Assembly: GCF_027570075.1 (NCBI RefSeq)
Contig: NZ_JAKMUS010000010.1
Coordinates: 24,039-88,038 of the forward strand
Length of the DNA: 64,000 nt
DNA from: Corynebacterium meitnerae
GTDB taxonomy: Bacteria; Actinomycetota; Actinomycetes; Mycobacteriales; Mycobacteriaceae
Direction of reading: 5' to 3'
Shown here: positions 41,848-50,278 of the stretch, in pieces
Layout: each line of letters begins with the position of its first letter
Position numbering within the stretch: position 1 is the first letter of the stretch
Translations under genes and position numbers: made by a program
The notes under the pieces: generated by a model
Seen by the model: the letters and a program-made list of their open reading frames with translations, nothing else
What the model was told of the DNA's origin: nothing
The model's database searches: none

Positions 41848-43305
41848 CTACCCATCAAACGCCGTCATGGCCAAGTAGGCCTCCGAGAAATGAGCGGGGT
41901 TGTCCAGGCTGATCTCGCATAGGTTCTGGATTTTCTCGATACGGGTGCGCACCGTGTGACGGTGCACGCCCAGGGCGTCAGCGGTGTTGGCCAGCTGAGC
42001 GCTGTGGCGGAGGTAAACGCCGAGGGTTTTCTCCAGGTCAGTGCCGTGGGCGGCATCGTGGCTGGCCAGGCGGCCAAAGATTTCCTCGCGGCGGGCAGCT
42101 AGGGCTTGGGTCACTGCGGGTTCGTGGAGCCACGGCAGGGTGGAGTCATTGGTGTAGGAAACATCCCCCGGTCGGAGGGTGCGGGTACGGGCTTCGAGCT
42201 GATCCACGTGTTCTGGGGTAAGGCCTGCCAATACGACGGGGCTACCGGCGGCGATGCGGACTCGGCTGGCATGTTCACCGAGGTCATCGAGCACATTGCG
42301 GACGATCACCTCGGGGCGAACAACCAGAAGGAATGCTGTTTCAGTCAAGTGCAGGGCATGGAGGAGTTGATCACGTTTGTGGGCTTGCCGGTCGAGGGTC
42401 TCTAGGACGGTGTTCATTGCACGCCGGGATTGCGTGGCAATGACGATGGGGCGGACAAAGCCGTCTACATCAACTGGGGCATCCACGGTGTCGGCGTAGA
42501 TCGCTTCATCGCCTTTGATTCCCAGTTGGAGGCGTAGCGCAAAGGAATTGAGCTGGTTGTGGGCCCGCCGGAGTTGGGTGGGCCGCGACAGCAACGTGGC
42601 GGCGAGACCGGCGTAGTGGCGGATGAGTGACCGGTCTTCGCCCGTGATCACGCGGGTGGAGATGACATCAACGGTGTAGGGCCGTTGGGTGTCCGAGCTG
42701 ATTTTGTAGGAACTGGAGTAGGTCTTCTTCATCGCGTTGAAGCGTCGGGACACCTGTTCGGCGACCACTCGCCCATTGGGGTCGGAGATGGCCACGCGGG
42801 CTTCAAGAGCTTCGGCCACCTCGTTGGTCACCGCCTTAATGTCACCCGAAATTGCTGTTCGCGTGAGGTTTTCCTGTGATCGCAGAAGCTGTTGCTGGGC
42901 ATAAGCGCGCTGTTGTTGCTCCGCGGTGGAACGGCGTTGCTGCTCCTCGTAAACAGCGCTGATGATGCGGGAGAACGGAACAGGGCGGGACACTTCGTAC
43001 AGCCCGAGATTATGTGCACGGGCAGCATCAAGGACCTGTTGCGGAATCTCGTCGTAGACGTCACTGATGCCAAAGCCGATGGCCACGGCCCCTTGCCCAG
43101 CGAGGTGCTGGATGTACGTGGGAAGGTCCCCGGCACGCTCACGGAAAGCAGCGCCGACGGTGAGGACGAAAGATTCTGGCTGAATGAAGTGCTCGGGCGC
43201 TTCTAGCTCATTGACCTGCACGACGGAGAACGATGCGGTGGGGGCGGGCAGGATTTCCGTGACTCCAAGACCACTATTTTCGGTAAGAAAACTAAAAGGG
43301 AACAT
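41848..43305 (-). CDS. gabR: PucR-family transcriptional regulator (GabR-like)
   Basis: 485 residues. The N-terminal PucR domain (ERAGDLPTYIQHLAGQGAVAIGFGISDVYDEIP) senses a metabolite; a central GGDEF-like/CdaR region follows. The C-terminal PucR helix-turn-helix is LGVYLRHSAQLANTADALGVHRHTVRTRIEKIQNL. In C. glutamicum a PucR-type GabR activates gabTDP with GABA. Here it is divergent from gabT with about 120 bp between, the same layout, so activation by an omega-amino acid is likely. The ATG at 43305 is preceded by GGAGA on the minus strand. It lies inside the repeat-bounded block. Confidence 0.85.
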   Translation of the reverse strand: MFPFSFLTENSGLGVTEILPAPTASFSVVQVNELEAPEHFIQPESFVLTVGAAFRERAGDLPTYIQHLAGQGAVAIGFGISDVYDEIPQQVLDAARAHNLGLYEVSRPVPFSRIISAVYEEQQRRSTAEQQQRAYAQQQLLRSQENLTRTAISGDIKAVTNEVAEALEARVAISDPNGRVVAEQVSRRFNAMKKTYSSSYKISSDTQRPYTVDVISTRVITGEDRSLIRHYAGLAATLLSRPTQLRRAHNQLNSFALRLQLGIKGDEAIYADTVDAPVDVDGFVRPIVIATQSRRAMNTVLETLDRQAHKRDQLLHALHLTETAFLLVVRPEVIVRNVLDDLGEHASRVRIAAGSPVVLAGLTPEHVDQLEARTRTLRPGDVSYTNDSTLPWLHEPAVTQALAARREEIFGRLASHDAAHGTDLEKTLGVYLRHSAQLANTADALGVHRHTVRTRIEKIQNLCEISLDNPAHFSEAYLAMTAFDG

Positions 43306-43429
43306 TCCACAATCTCCACACTGTACAAACTAGGTCATCTTTTTCGCCATATCGTATATGACACGGATCACCTTTGAGCCCACATACTGGTTCGACAACA
43401 CAACGTCCTCAGTACAAGAAGGAGTGATC

Positions 43430-44740
43430 ATGCAAGACCTCACCTACCGCCTTCCGCAGAAGCGCACCATCACCAGCGCCCCCACGGATGGGGAAAACGC
43501 TCGACTGGATGCGCGTCGCGGGGAAGCCGTCGCCCGCGCGTTGGCGCCTGGCCTTCCGCGTTACATCGTGGATGGCGATGGCGGGGTGCTTATCGACGTC
43601 GACGGGAACTCCCTCATCGACTTCGCCTCCGGCATCGCCGTGACCTCCGTGGGCGTATCCAACCCTCGCGTGACCGCAGCTATCACTGAGGCGGCGAAGA
43701 AGTTCACCCACACATGCTTCCTGGTCACGGGCTACGAAGGGTTCATCGAGGTGAGCGAGAAGCTCAACGAGCTGACCCCGGGCAACTTCAAGAAGAAGAC
43801 GGCACTGTTTAACTCCGGCGCTGAAGCCGTGGAGAACGCGGTGAAGATCGCCCGCGCCTACACGGGCAAGTTCGCGGTGGCCACCTTTGATAACGCCTAC
43901 CACGGCCGCACCAACTTCACGCTGGCCATGACGGCGAAGAACAAGCCGTACAAGACCGGCTTCGGCCCGTTCGCCTCCGATGTTCACCGTCTGCCCATGT
44001 CCTACCCGCTGCGTGATGGGCTCTCTGGCCAGGAGGCAGCGGACCGGGCGATTCGTGTGCTCGAAGGCCAGATTGGTGTGGAGAACCTGGCCTGCGTGGT
44101 CATGGAAACGATCCAGGGTGAGGGCGGTTTCATTGAGCCAGCGGAGGGCTTTATGCCGGCTATCGCGAAGTGGTGCCGCGAGAACAACGTGGTCTTCGTG
44201 GCCGATGAGATCCAGGCGGGCGTGGCCCGCACCGGCGACATGTTCGCCTGCAACCACGAGGGCGTGGAGCCGGACCTGATCACCTCGGCGAAGGCACTGG
44301 CAGCGGGTATGCCACTGTCCGCTGTGACCGGTCGCGCGGAGATCATGGACGCACCGGGACCCGGCGCGCTGGGCGGCACCTACGCCGGCAACCCGCTGGC
44401 CTGTGCAGCAGCGATGGCTGTGTTCGAGGAGATCGAGGAGAACGACCTGTGTGGCCGTGCCCGTGAGATCGAATCCATCATTCGCACCCATCTGGAGCCG
44501 CTGCTCTCCCACGACGAGGTGAAGGAGGTGCGTGGCCGTGGCGCGATGATCGCGATCGAGCTGGATACGGCGGAGCGCACCGCGGCTGTGGCCAATGCCT
44601 GCAAGGAGCAGGGCGTAATCACCCTGACTTGTGGTGTTGATGGCAATGTCATCCGTCTTCTCCCACCGCTGGTCATCCCGGAGGCACTGCTGAACGAGGG
44701 ATTGGAGATCCTCGTCGGTGCTATCAAGGACAGCCTCTAA
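43430..44740 (+). CDS. gabT: 4-aminobutyrate/5-aminovalerate aminotransferase
   Basis: 436 residues, class III PLP aminotransferase. FNSGAEAVENAVKIARAYTG, NAYHGRTNFTLAMTAK, FVADEIQAGVARTGDMFA (PLP-contacting Asp), and the Schiff-base Lys in TSAKALAAGMPLSAV near residue 288 are typical of GabT/DavT. It moves the omega-amino group of GABA or 5-aminovalerate to 2-oxoglutarate. A longer frame begins at 43358, but AAGGAG before the ATG at 43430 fixes the start. With the downstream glutaryl-CoA genes, 5-aminovalerate (DavT) is the more telling substrate. Confidence 0.93.
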   Translation: MQDLTYRLPQKRTITSAPTDGENARLDARRGEAVARALAPGLPRYIVDGDGGVLIDVDGNSLIDFASGIAVTSVGVSNPRVTAAITEAAKKFTHTCFLVTGYEGFIEVSEKLNELTPGNFKKKTALFNSGAEAVENAVKIARAYTGKFAVATFDNAYHGRTNFTLAMTAKNKPYKTGFGPFASDVHRLPMSYPLRDGLSGQEAADRAIRVLEGQIGVENLACVVMETIQGEGGFIEPAEGFMPAIAKWCRENNVVFVADEIQAGVARTGDMFACNHEGVEPDLITSAKALAAGMPLSAVTGRAEIMDAPGPGALGGTYAGNPLACAAAMAVFEEIEENDLCGRAREIESIIRTHLEPLLSHDEVKEVRGRGAMIAIELDTAERTAAVANACKEQGVITLTCGVDGNVIRLLPPLVIPEALLNEGLEILVGAIKDSL

Positions 44741-44750
44741 AACCCGCTGG

Positions 44751-44777
44751 GACACAGGCTGACACAGGCTGACACAG
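44751..44777 (+). repeat. Short tandem repeat GACACAGGCT
   Basis: Two full copies of GACACAGGCT and a partial GACACAG lie in tandem just upstream of the gabD ribosome-binding site (44777-44783). Probably slippage-generated spacer DNA. Confidence 0.7.
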
Positions 44778-44792
44778 AAGGAGTTGAAGAAC

Positions 44793-46250
44793 ATGACACT
44801 GACCAAAGATCAGCAGCTGCCAGGCGACTTGCCGCTGGATCCGCGTGTGGATGCCTCGGTTGCTCGTGACTCATTCACGGTGGTGAATCCGGCGACGGAG
44901 GAGGGGATTGCGGAAGTCGTCGATACGCAATCCGATGATTGGCTGGATGCGCTGACGCGTGCCGTTGACGCGCAGGACGAGTACAGCCCCTTCACGCCGC
45001 GCCAGCGCGCTGACATTTTGCGTGCGATCTACGAGGAGATCATGGCGCGCCAAGAGGATTTTGCGCGGACGATGACCATGGAAATGGGCAAGCCGCTGGT
45101 GGAGGCGCGTGGTGAAACGGCGAACACGGCGGACTATTTCCGCTGGTTCGGCGAAGAAGCGGTACGGATTCCGGGACGCTACGCGCAGTCGCCGGCCGGT
45201 GCGGGTGACATCGTGGTCACGCGCACACCGGTCGGTCCGGTGCTGGCCATTACCCCGTGGAACTTCCCGCTCGCGATGGGTGCCCGCAAGATCGCTCCCG
45301 CGATCGCCGCGGGCTGCCCGGTGCTGGTGAAGCCCGCCGCGGAGACCCCGCTGTCCATGCTGCTGTTGGGCCAGGTCATCTGGGATGTGCTGGAGCGTTT
45401 TAGCGCCCCGCGCGACCTCCTCCACATCCTGCCCACCACCCAGGCTGGTGAACTCTCTGAAACCCTGATGGCGGATCCGCGCCTGCGCAAGATCACCTTC
45501 ACTGGCTCGACCGCCGTGGGCAAGATCCTCATGCGCCAATCCGCGGAGAACCTGCAGCGCGCGTCGATGGAGCTTGGTGGCAACGCCCCCTTTGTGGTGG
45601 CGGAGGACGCAGACCTGGAGCTCGCGCTCAGCTGCGCGATGCAGGCGAAGATGCGCAATGGCGGCGAGGTGTGCGTGGCAGCCAACCGCTTCCTCGTGCA
45701 CGAGGCGATTGCCGGTGAGTTCACCGAGCGCCTGACCGAGAAGATGAACAAGGTGGTCATGGGCAACGGCCTGGAAGAGGGCACGACCTTGGGCCCCATG
45801 ATCACCGCGGCGCAGCGTGACCGCATCCATGCGCTGGTCACCGAGACCGTGGAGGCCGGCGCCACCGTCCACCGTGGCGGCGAGGTGCCGGAGCAGACCG
45901 GGTACTTCTACCCGCCGACCGTGCTCAGCGGCATCCCCGCGGGCGCGCGCATCCTGCGCGAGGAGATTTTCGGCCCGGTCGCCACCGTGAGCACCTTCAG
46001 CACCCTGGATGAGGCGATTGAGAAAGCCAACGACACCGAATTCGGACTGGCCGCCTACGCCTTCTCCGAGAACGCGCACACCTGTCAGCGCTTTGCCAAG
46101 GAACTCGCCGCCGGAATGGTGGGCATCAACCGCGGCATGATCACCGATATTGCCGCCCCGTTTGGTGGCATCAAGCAGTCCGGCTTCGGGCGCGAAGGGG
46201 GTATCGAAGGCATCGAGGAATACCTGGACATCCGCTACATCGGCTCCTAA
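44793..46250 (+). CDS. gabD: Succinate/glutarate-semialdehyde dehydrogenase
   Basis: 485 residues, full ALDH fold. ITPWNFPLAMGARKIAPAIAAGCPVLVKPA and TFTGSTAVGKILM bind the cofactor; catalytic Glu in MELGGNAPFVV, nucleophile Cys in GGEVCVAANRF, then FGPVATVSTF and PFGGIKQSGFGREGG. It oxidises the semialdehyde made by the adjoining transaminase, giving succinate or glutarate (GabD/DavD). The ATG at 44793 has GAAGGAG 9 nt upstream; a TTG 9 nt earlier is in frame but poorly placed. Distinct from the ALDH at 17.5 kb. Confidence 0.93.
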   Translation: MTLTKDQQLPGDLPLDPRVDASVARDSFTVVNPATEEGIAEVVDTQSDDWLDALTRAVDAQDEYSPFTPRQRADILRAIYEEIMARQEDFARTMTMEMGKPLVEARGETANTADYFRWFGEEAVRIPGRYAQSPAGAGDIVVTRTPVGPVLAITPWNFPLAMGARKIAPAIAAGCPVLVKPAAETPLSMLLLGQVIWDVLERFSAPRDLLHILPTTQAGELSETLMADPRLRKITFTGSTAVGKILMRQSAENLQRASMELGGNAPFVVAEDADLELALSCAMQAKMRNGGEVCVAANRFLVHEAIAGEFTERLTEKMNKVVMGNGLEEGTTLGPMITAAQRDRIHALVTETVEAGATVHRGGEVPEQTGYFYPPTVLSGIPAGARILREEIFGPVATVSTFSTLDEAIEKANDTEFGLAAYAFSENAHTCQRFAKELAAGMVGINRGMITDIAAPFGGIKQSGFGREGGIEGIEEYLDIRYIGS

Positions 46251-46288
46251 CCCCTACTCACCACCAACCCACAGAAAGGGCTACACCC

Positions 46289-47524
46289 ATGAAACTCAGA
46301 GTGTTTGAGATTGCCATGGCCTTCGTCGGCGTTCTGGTCGGCGCCAGCTTTGCCTCCGGCCGCGAATCCCTCCAGTACTTCGTTGCTTTTGGCAACTGGG
46401 GGCTGCTCGGCGCATTCATCACCTCCCTCGCATTGACGCTCACCGGCTTTGCCATGCTGCAGCTGGGTAGCTACCACCGCGCGAAGGAACACACCAGTGT
46501 GTTTGACGCTATCTCTGGGCCGATCGTGTCCAAGATGCTCGATGTCGCCACCCTGGTGTGTCTGTTCTGCATCGGGTTCGCCATGTTCGCTGGCGCGGGC
46601 GCGAACCTGAACCAGCAGTTCGGTTGGCCGGTCTGGGTCGGCGCGACGATTATGCTCGTGCTGGTTCTGCTCACGGGCCTGCTCAACGTGGACAAGGTGA
46701 CGGTGGCGATTGGTGCGCTTACGCCGCTGATCATCGTCATGATCGCCATTGCCACCGTGTGGACCATCGCCACCGCGGAGCCGGACTTTTCCACCCTGCA
46801 CGAACAGGCCACCCAGATTCCTACCACCCTTCCTAACTGGTGGGTGGCGGCGATTAACAGTATTGGCCTGCAGATCATCGTGGGTGTGTCCATGGCTATC
46901 GTCATCGGCGGCAACCTCTTCGACCCGCGTGAAGCGGGCTGGGGTGGCCTGGCCGGCGGCGCGTGCTTCCTGCTCCTGCTGGCCATGCTGGTCACCTCGC
47001 TGTACCTCAGCGTGGACACCGTCCAGGACAATGAGATGCCCACGCAGGCCATGATCACCTCAATCAACCCAACGCTCGGCCTGGTCATGACGTTTGCTAT
47101 CTACGGCATGATCTACAACACCGCGATCGGCATGTTCTACGCCTTTGGCAAGCGCCTGGCCCGCAACAAGCCGAAGAAGTTCTACCCCATCTACGTGGTC
47201 ACCGTGCTGATTGGTTTTGTGCTCAGCTTCATCGGCTTCAGCAACCTCATCGGTTGGGTCTACCCGATCTTGGGCTACATGGGCCTGCTCATCATGGTCA
47301 TCATCGGCTGGGCGTGGTGGACGCACCGCCACGAGCTGAAGAAGGAGATCTCCCTGCGCCGCGAAGCACGCCGGCTCATGTTCTGGCACGGCAGCACCGC
47401 GGCTGTACCGGATTCCCAGTGGAAGATGCTGCAGGACTCTGCTCGCCGCTCCAACATCGACGACGAGGAATTCATCGAGGAATTGGAGCAAGTCACCGAA
47501 GCTGCACGAAACAGCAAGAACTAG
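46289..47524 (+). CDS. YkvI-like APC-superfamily membrane transporter
   Basis: 411 residues: about ten membrane helices and a charged C-terminal tail of about 65 residues (ELKKEISLRREARRL to EELEQVTEAARNSKN). FVGVLVGASFASGRESLQYFVAFG is the broken first helix of the YkvI group of LeuT-fold proteins. In C. glutamicum this operon position is taken by the GABA permease GabP; here the unrelated-looking YkvI protein probably imports the omega-amino acid substrate. That role is inferred from position, 38 nt after gabD, in the same orientation. Confidence 0.78.
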   Translation: MKLRVFEIAMAFVGVLVGASFASGRESLQYFVAFGNWGLLGAFITSLALTLTGFAMLQLGSYHRAKEHTSVFDAISGPIVSKMLDVATLVCLFCIGFAMFAGAGANLNQQFGWPVWVGATIMLVLVLLTGLLNVDKVTVAIGALTPLIIVMIAIATVWTIATAEPDFSTLHEQATQIPTTLPNWWVAAINSIGLQIIVGVSMAIVIGGNLFDPREAGWGGLAGGACFLLLLAMLVTSLYLSVDTVQDNEMPTQAMITSINPTLGLVMTFAIYGMIYNTAIGMFYAFGKRLARNKPKKFYPIYVVTVLIGFVLSFIGFSNLIGWVYPILGYMGLLIMVIIGWAWWTHRHELKKEISLRREARRLMFWHGSTAAVPDSQWKMLQDSARRSNIDDEEFIEELEQVTEAARNSKN

Positions 47525-47539
47525 CGAAAGGCACGACAC

Positions 47540-48715
47540 ATGGCATTGCAACAACCACAGGGCGGCCCGCTCCAGGGCATCGTTGTGGCGGATTTCTCCC
47601 GCGTGCTCGCCGGGCCCTACGCAACGATGTTGCTCGCGGACCTCGGCGCCACCGTAATCAAGGTCGAAGGCCCGACCGGCGATGACACCCGCCAGTGGGT
47701 GCCGCCGAAGCGCGGGGAAACAGGCACCTACTACCTGTCCATCAACCGCAACAAGAACTCCATCAAGCTCGACCTCAAGGATCCGAAAGACCTGGAAACG
47801 GCGTACGCGATCATTGACCGGGCGGACGTGCTCATCGATAACTTCCGGGTGGGCAGTTTGGATAAGTTTGGGCTGGATCCGGAGAGCGTCGAAAAGCGAT
47901 GGCCTGATGTGATCCACGCGAAGATCACGGGCTTCGGCTCGCGCGCTGGCTCGCAGCTTCCGGGCTATGACATGCTCATTCAGGCATCGAGTGGGTTCAT
48001 GTCCATGACGGGCTCACCCGACGGCCCGCCGCAAAAAGCGGGTTATGCATTTATCGACGTCCTCACCGGCCTCCACACCACCGTCGGCATCCTCGCCTCC
48101 CTCATGCGACGTGAACGCTTCGGCGGGGGCGGCGAGACGATCCGCACGAACCTCCTGTCTGCGGCACTGTCGTCGATGGTCAACATGAGCTCCGCCGCCG
48201 TGGCATCCGACGCAGAGATGACCCGCACGGGCAACGACCACCCGTCGATCTTCCCGTACGGCCCCTTCCCCGCCAAGGACCGCGAGCTGGTCATCTGCGT
48301 GGGCAACAACAAGCAGTTCGCGGTCTTCGTCGAGGGCCTCGGCGCGCCTGAGCTTATCGACGACCCCCGGTTTGCCACCAACGAACACCGCAACGCCAAC
48401 CGCGAGGAACTGCGCCCGATCCTCCACGACCTGCTCGCCGCGAAGAACGCTGACGAATGGATCGACCTCTTCCGCGCAAAGGGCCTGCCCATCGCACCGA
48501 TCCTCACCGTGCGCGAAGCCGTCCACTTTGCGGACGAACTGGAGCTGGAACCCGTGGTGACAATCTCCACCAAGGACGGCACCGACGAGATCCCCTTCGT
48601 ATCCAACCCACTGGACATGAGCTCCGGCGCCATCCAATACACCAAGGCAGCACCTGGCCTCGACGAAGACCGGGACGACGTCCTGGACTGGATTGCCAAC
48701 ACCCCCGCCAAATAA
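47540..48715 (+). CDS. Class III (CaiB/BaiF) CoA-transferase, probable glutarate CoA-transferase
   Basis: 391 residues with the family III fold: GIVVADFSRVLAGPYATMLLADLGATVIKVEGPTGDDTR, SINRNKNSIKLDLK, and the region around GYAFIDVLTGLHTTVGILASL that supplies the catalytic Asp. These enzymes move CoA between carboxylic acids via a covalent aspartyl-CoA. Placed between gabTD and glutaryl-CoA dehydrogenase, it most plausibly activates glutarate with succinyl-CoA, as in SugCT-type enzymes; that is inference from neighbours. Starts 15 nt after the transporter gene. Confidence 0.87.
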   Translation: MALQQPQGGPLQGIVVADFSRVLAGPYATMLLADLGATVIKVEGPTGDDTRQWVPPKRGETGTYYLSINRNKNSIKLDLKDPKDLETAYAIIDRADVLIDNFRVGSLDKFGLDPESVEKRWPDVIHAKITGFGSRAGSQLPGYDMLIQASSGFMSMTGSPDGPPQKAGYAFIDVLTGLHTTVGILASLMRRERFGGGGETIRTNLLSAALSSMVNMSSAAVASDAEMTRTGNDHPSIFPYGPFPAKDRELVICVGNNKQFAVFVEGLGAPELIDDPRFATNEHRNANREELRPILHDLLAAKNADEWIDLFRAKGLPIAPILTVREAVHFADELELEPVVTISTKDGTDEIPFVSNPLDMSSGAIQYTKAAPGLDEDRDDVLDWIANTPAK

Positions 48716-48744
48716 CCCCCTCTTTCAAGAAAGGACCCATCACC

Positions 48745-49959
48745 ATGACTTTTGCAACCGACCTGCTCAATTTCGACAGCCTGCTGTCCCCCGACGAGAT
48801 CGCATGGCGTGATAGCGTCCGCGACTTCGTCGAAAGCGAAATCAAGCCCCACGTTGGCCAGTGGTACGAAGACGCACACGTCCCCTTCGAACTGATCCCC
48901 CGCTTTGCTGAGAAGGGCATGATCGGTGCCCACCTCTCCGGCTACGGCTGCCCCGGCCGCTCCGCCGTGGACTACGGCCTGGCCATGCTTGAGGTCGAAG
49001 CCGCCGACTCCGGCCTGCGCACCATCTTCTCTGTCCTCGGCTCCCTGGCCATGACCTCCATCCACCTCCACGGCACTGAGGAACAGAAGAACAAGTACCT
49101 GCCCAAGATGGCCGCCGCGGAACTGCTCGGCGCTTTTGGTCTGACCGAACCCACTGCTGGTTCCGACCCCGCCTCCATGACCACCCGCGCCACATACAAG
49201 CCCGGCGAAGGCTGGGTCCTCAACGGTGAGAAGCGCTGGATCGGCCTGTCCCACTACGCCGACCTGACCATCGTGTGGGCCAAGGTTTCCACCGCTGACC
49301 TCGCCGCCGCTGGCCTGGATGGTATTCCGGAGGGCCGCGAGGAAACGGTTGCTGGATTCATCGTGGAGAAGGGCACCCCGGGCTTCAACCCGCAGCAGAT
49401 CGACAAGAAACTCTCCATGCGCGTATCCACCCAGGCGCACATCTACCTGGAGAACGCCCTGGTTGGCGAGGACAAGATCCTCGCCGGCCGCTTCGGCTTG
49501 AAGGCGCCGCTCATGTGCCTCAACGAGGCGCGCTACGGCATCGGCTGGGGTGTTCTCGGTGCCGCGCGTGACTCCATCGAATGCGCACTGGCCTACGCCC
49601 AGGAGCGCACCCAGTTTGGCAAGCCGCTTGCCGGCTTCCAGCTCACCCAGAAGAAGCTGGTGGACATGGCCATCGGTTTGAACCAGGGCTACCTGCTGGC
49701 CCTCCACGTTGGCCGTCAGAAGGATGCCGGCACCCTGGACATCTCTCAGATCTCCGTGGCCAAGCTGCAGAACACCCGCGTTGCCATTGAGATCGCCCGT
49801 GAAGCCCGCACCATCCTTGGCGGCAACGGCATCCAGCACGACTACTCCCCCATCCGCCACTCTGCAAACCTCGAGTCCGTGCGCACCTACGAAGGCACCG
49901 ATGAGATGCACACGCTCATCCTCGGCCAGAAGATGACCGGCCTGAGCGCCTTCGCGTAA
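48745..49959 (+). CDS. gcdH: Glutaryl-CoA dehydrogenase
   Basis: 404 residues, acyl-CoA dehydrogenase fold: FGLTEPTAGSDPASM binds FAD, LNEARYGIGWGVLGAARDSIECAL and ARTILGGNGI are core helices, and the catalytic base is Glu383 in TYEGTDEMH. The Glu85/Arg92 pair in LEVEAADSGLRTIFSV aligns with human GCDH Glu87/Arg94, which bind the glutaryl carboxylate, and the end resembles human TYEGTHDIHALILG. This supports glutaryl-CoA to crotonyl-CoA plus CO2 rather than a generic substrate. Last gene of the operon; repeat copy B follows its stop. Confidence 0.9.
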   Translation: MTFATDLLNFDSLLSPDEIAWRDSVRDFVESEIKPHVGQWYEDAHVPFELIPRFAEKGMIGAHLSGYGCPGRSAVDYGLAMLEVEAADSGLRTIFSVLGSLAMTSIHLHGTEEQKNKYLPKMAAAELLGAFGLTEPTAGSDPASMTTRATYKPGEGWVLNGEKRWIGLSHYADLTIVWAKVSTADLAAAGLDGIPEGREETVAGFIVEKGTPGFNPQQIDKKLSMRVSTQAHIYLENALVGEDKILAGRFGLKAPLMCLNEARYGIGWGVLGAARDSIECALAYAQERTQFGKPLAGFQLTQKKLVDMAIGLNQGYLLALHVGRQKDAGTLDISQISVAKLQNTRVAIEIAREARTILGGNGIQHDYSPIRHSANLESVRTYEGTDEMHTLILGQKMTGLSAFA

Positions 49960-50215
49960 GGGTTCTGGGCCGGGTTCTGGGCCGGCTCCTCGCCCGGGTT
50001 CGAGATATCTGACCACGCGCGAAAACCCCGTTTCCTGAAATGCCAGGTGACGGGGTTTTCGCGATTCTGGGGTGCGGGCGGGGTGTCAGATTTCTCGGAT
50101 AGGCCCTCTGGGGCGCTTAGGTGCGGTTTGACTATCGTGACGCGCGCGGCGCAAAACCGCAGGTCGCGGATCGCGGGAAGGTGCGATAGTCAAACCGGGT
50201 AGTCAAACCGGCCCA
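49960..50215 (+). repeat. Hairpin repeat, copy B
   Basis: Same orientation as copy A (41582-41831) and nearly identical over about 225 bp. I count two substitutions in the shared part. B has only two tandem GGGTTCTGGGCC units. It carries two small insertions relative to A: ATCGCGG inside hairpin 2 and a duplicated GGGTAGTCAAACC at its end. The hairpin 1 inner stem is a perfect 14 bp here. It lies between convergent gcdH and metE. Confidence 0.92.
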
Positions 50216-50225
50216 TGAACACCAA

Positions 50226-50257
50226 CGCCCCGGCAGCCAGAAAGGCTGACCGGGGCG
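50226..50257 (-). terminator. GC-rich hairpin after metE
   Basis: CGCCCCGG-CAGCC and GGCTG-a-CCGGGGCG form a 13-bp stem with one bulge, about 20 nt after the metE stop on the minus strand. The following T-content is weak (TTGGTGTT). A GGCTTAAGGCTTAAGGCTTA tandem lies between it and the stop. Confidence 0.65.
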
Positions 50258-50278
50258 CGGGGGCTTAAGGCTTAAGGC

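Noticed and set aside
41582..50215. Composite transposon
   Set aside because: The flanking repeats are non-coding, carry no transposase, and no target-site duplication is visible. Direct-repeat recombination or an unknown insertion mode is more cautious.
49960..50215. Small protein encoded in the hairpin repeat
   Set aside because: No frame with a start, ribosome-binding site and conservation between copies A and B; the indels between copies are not multiples of three.
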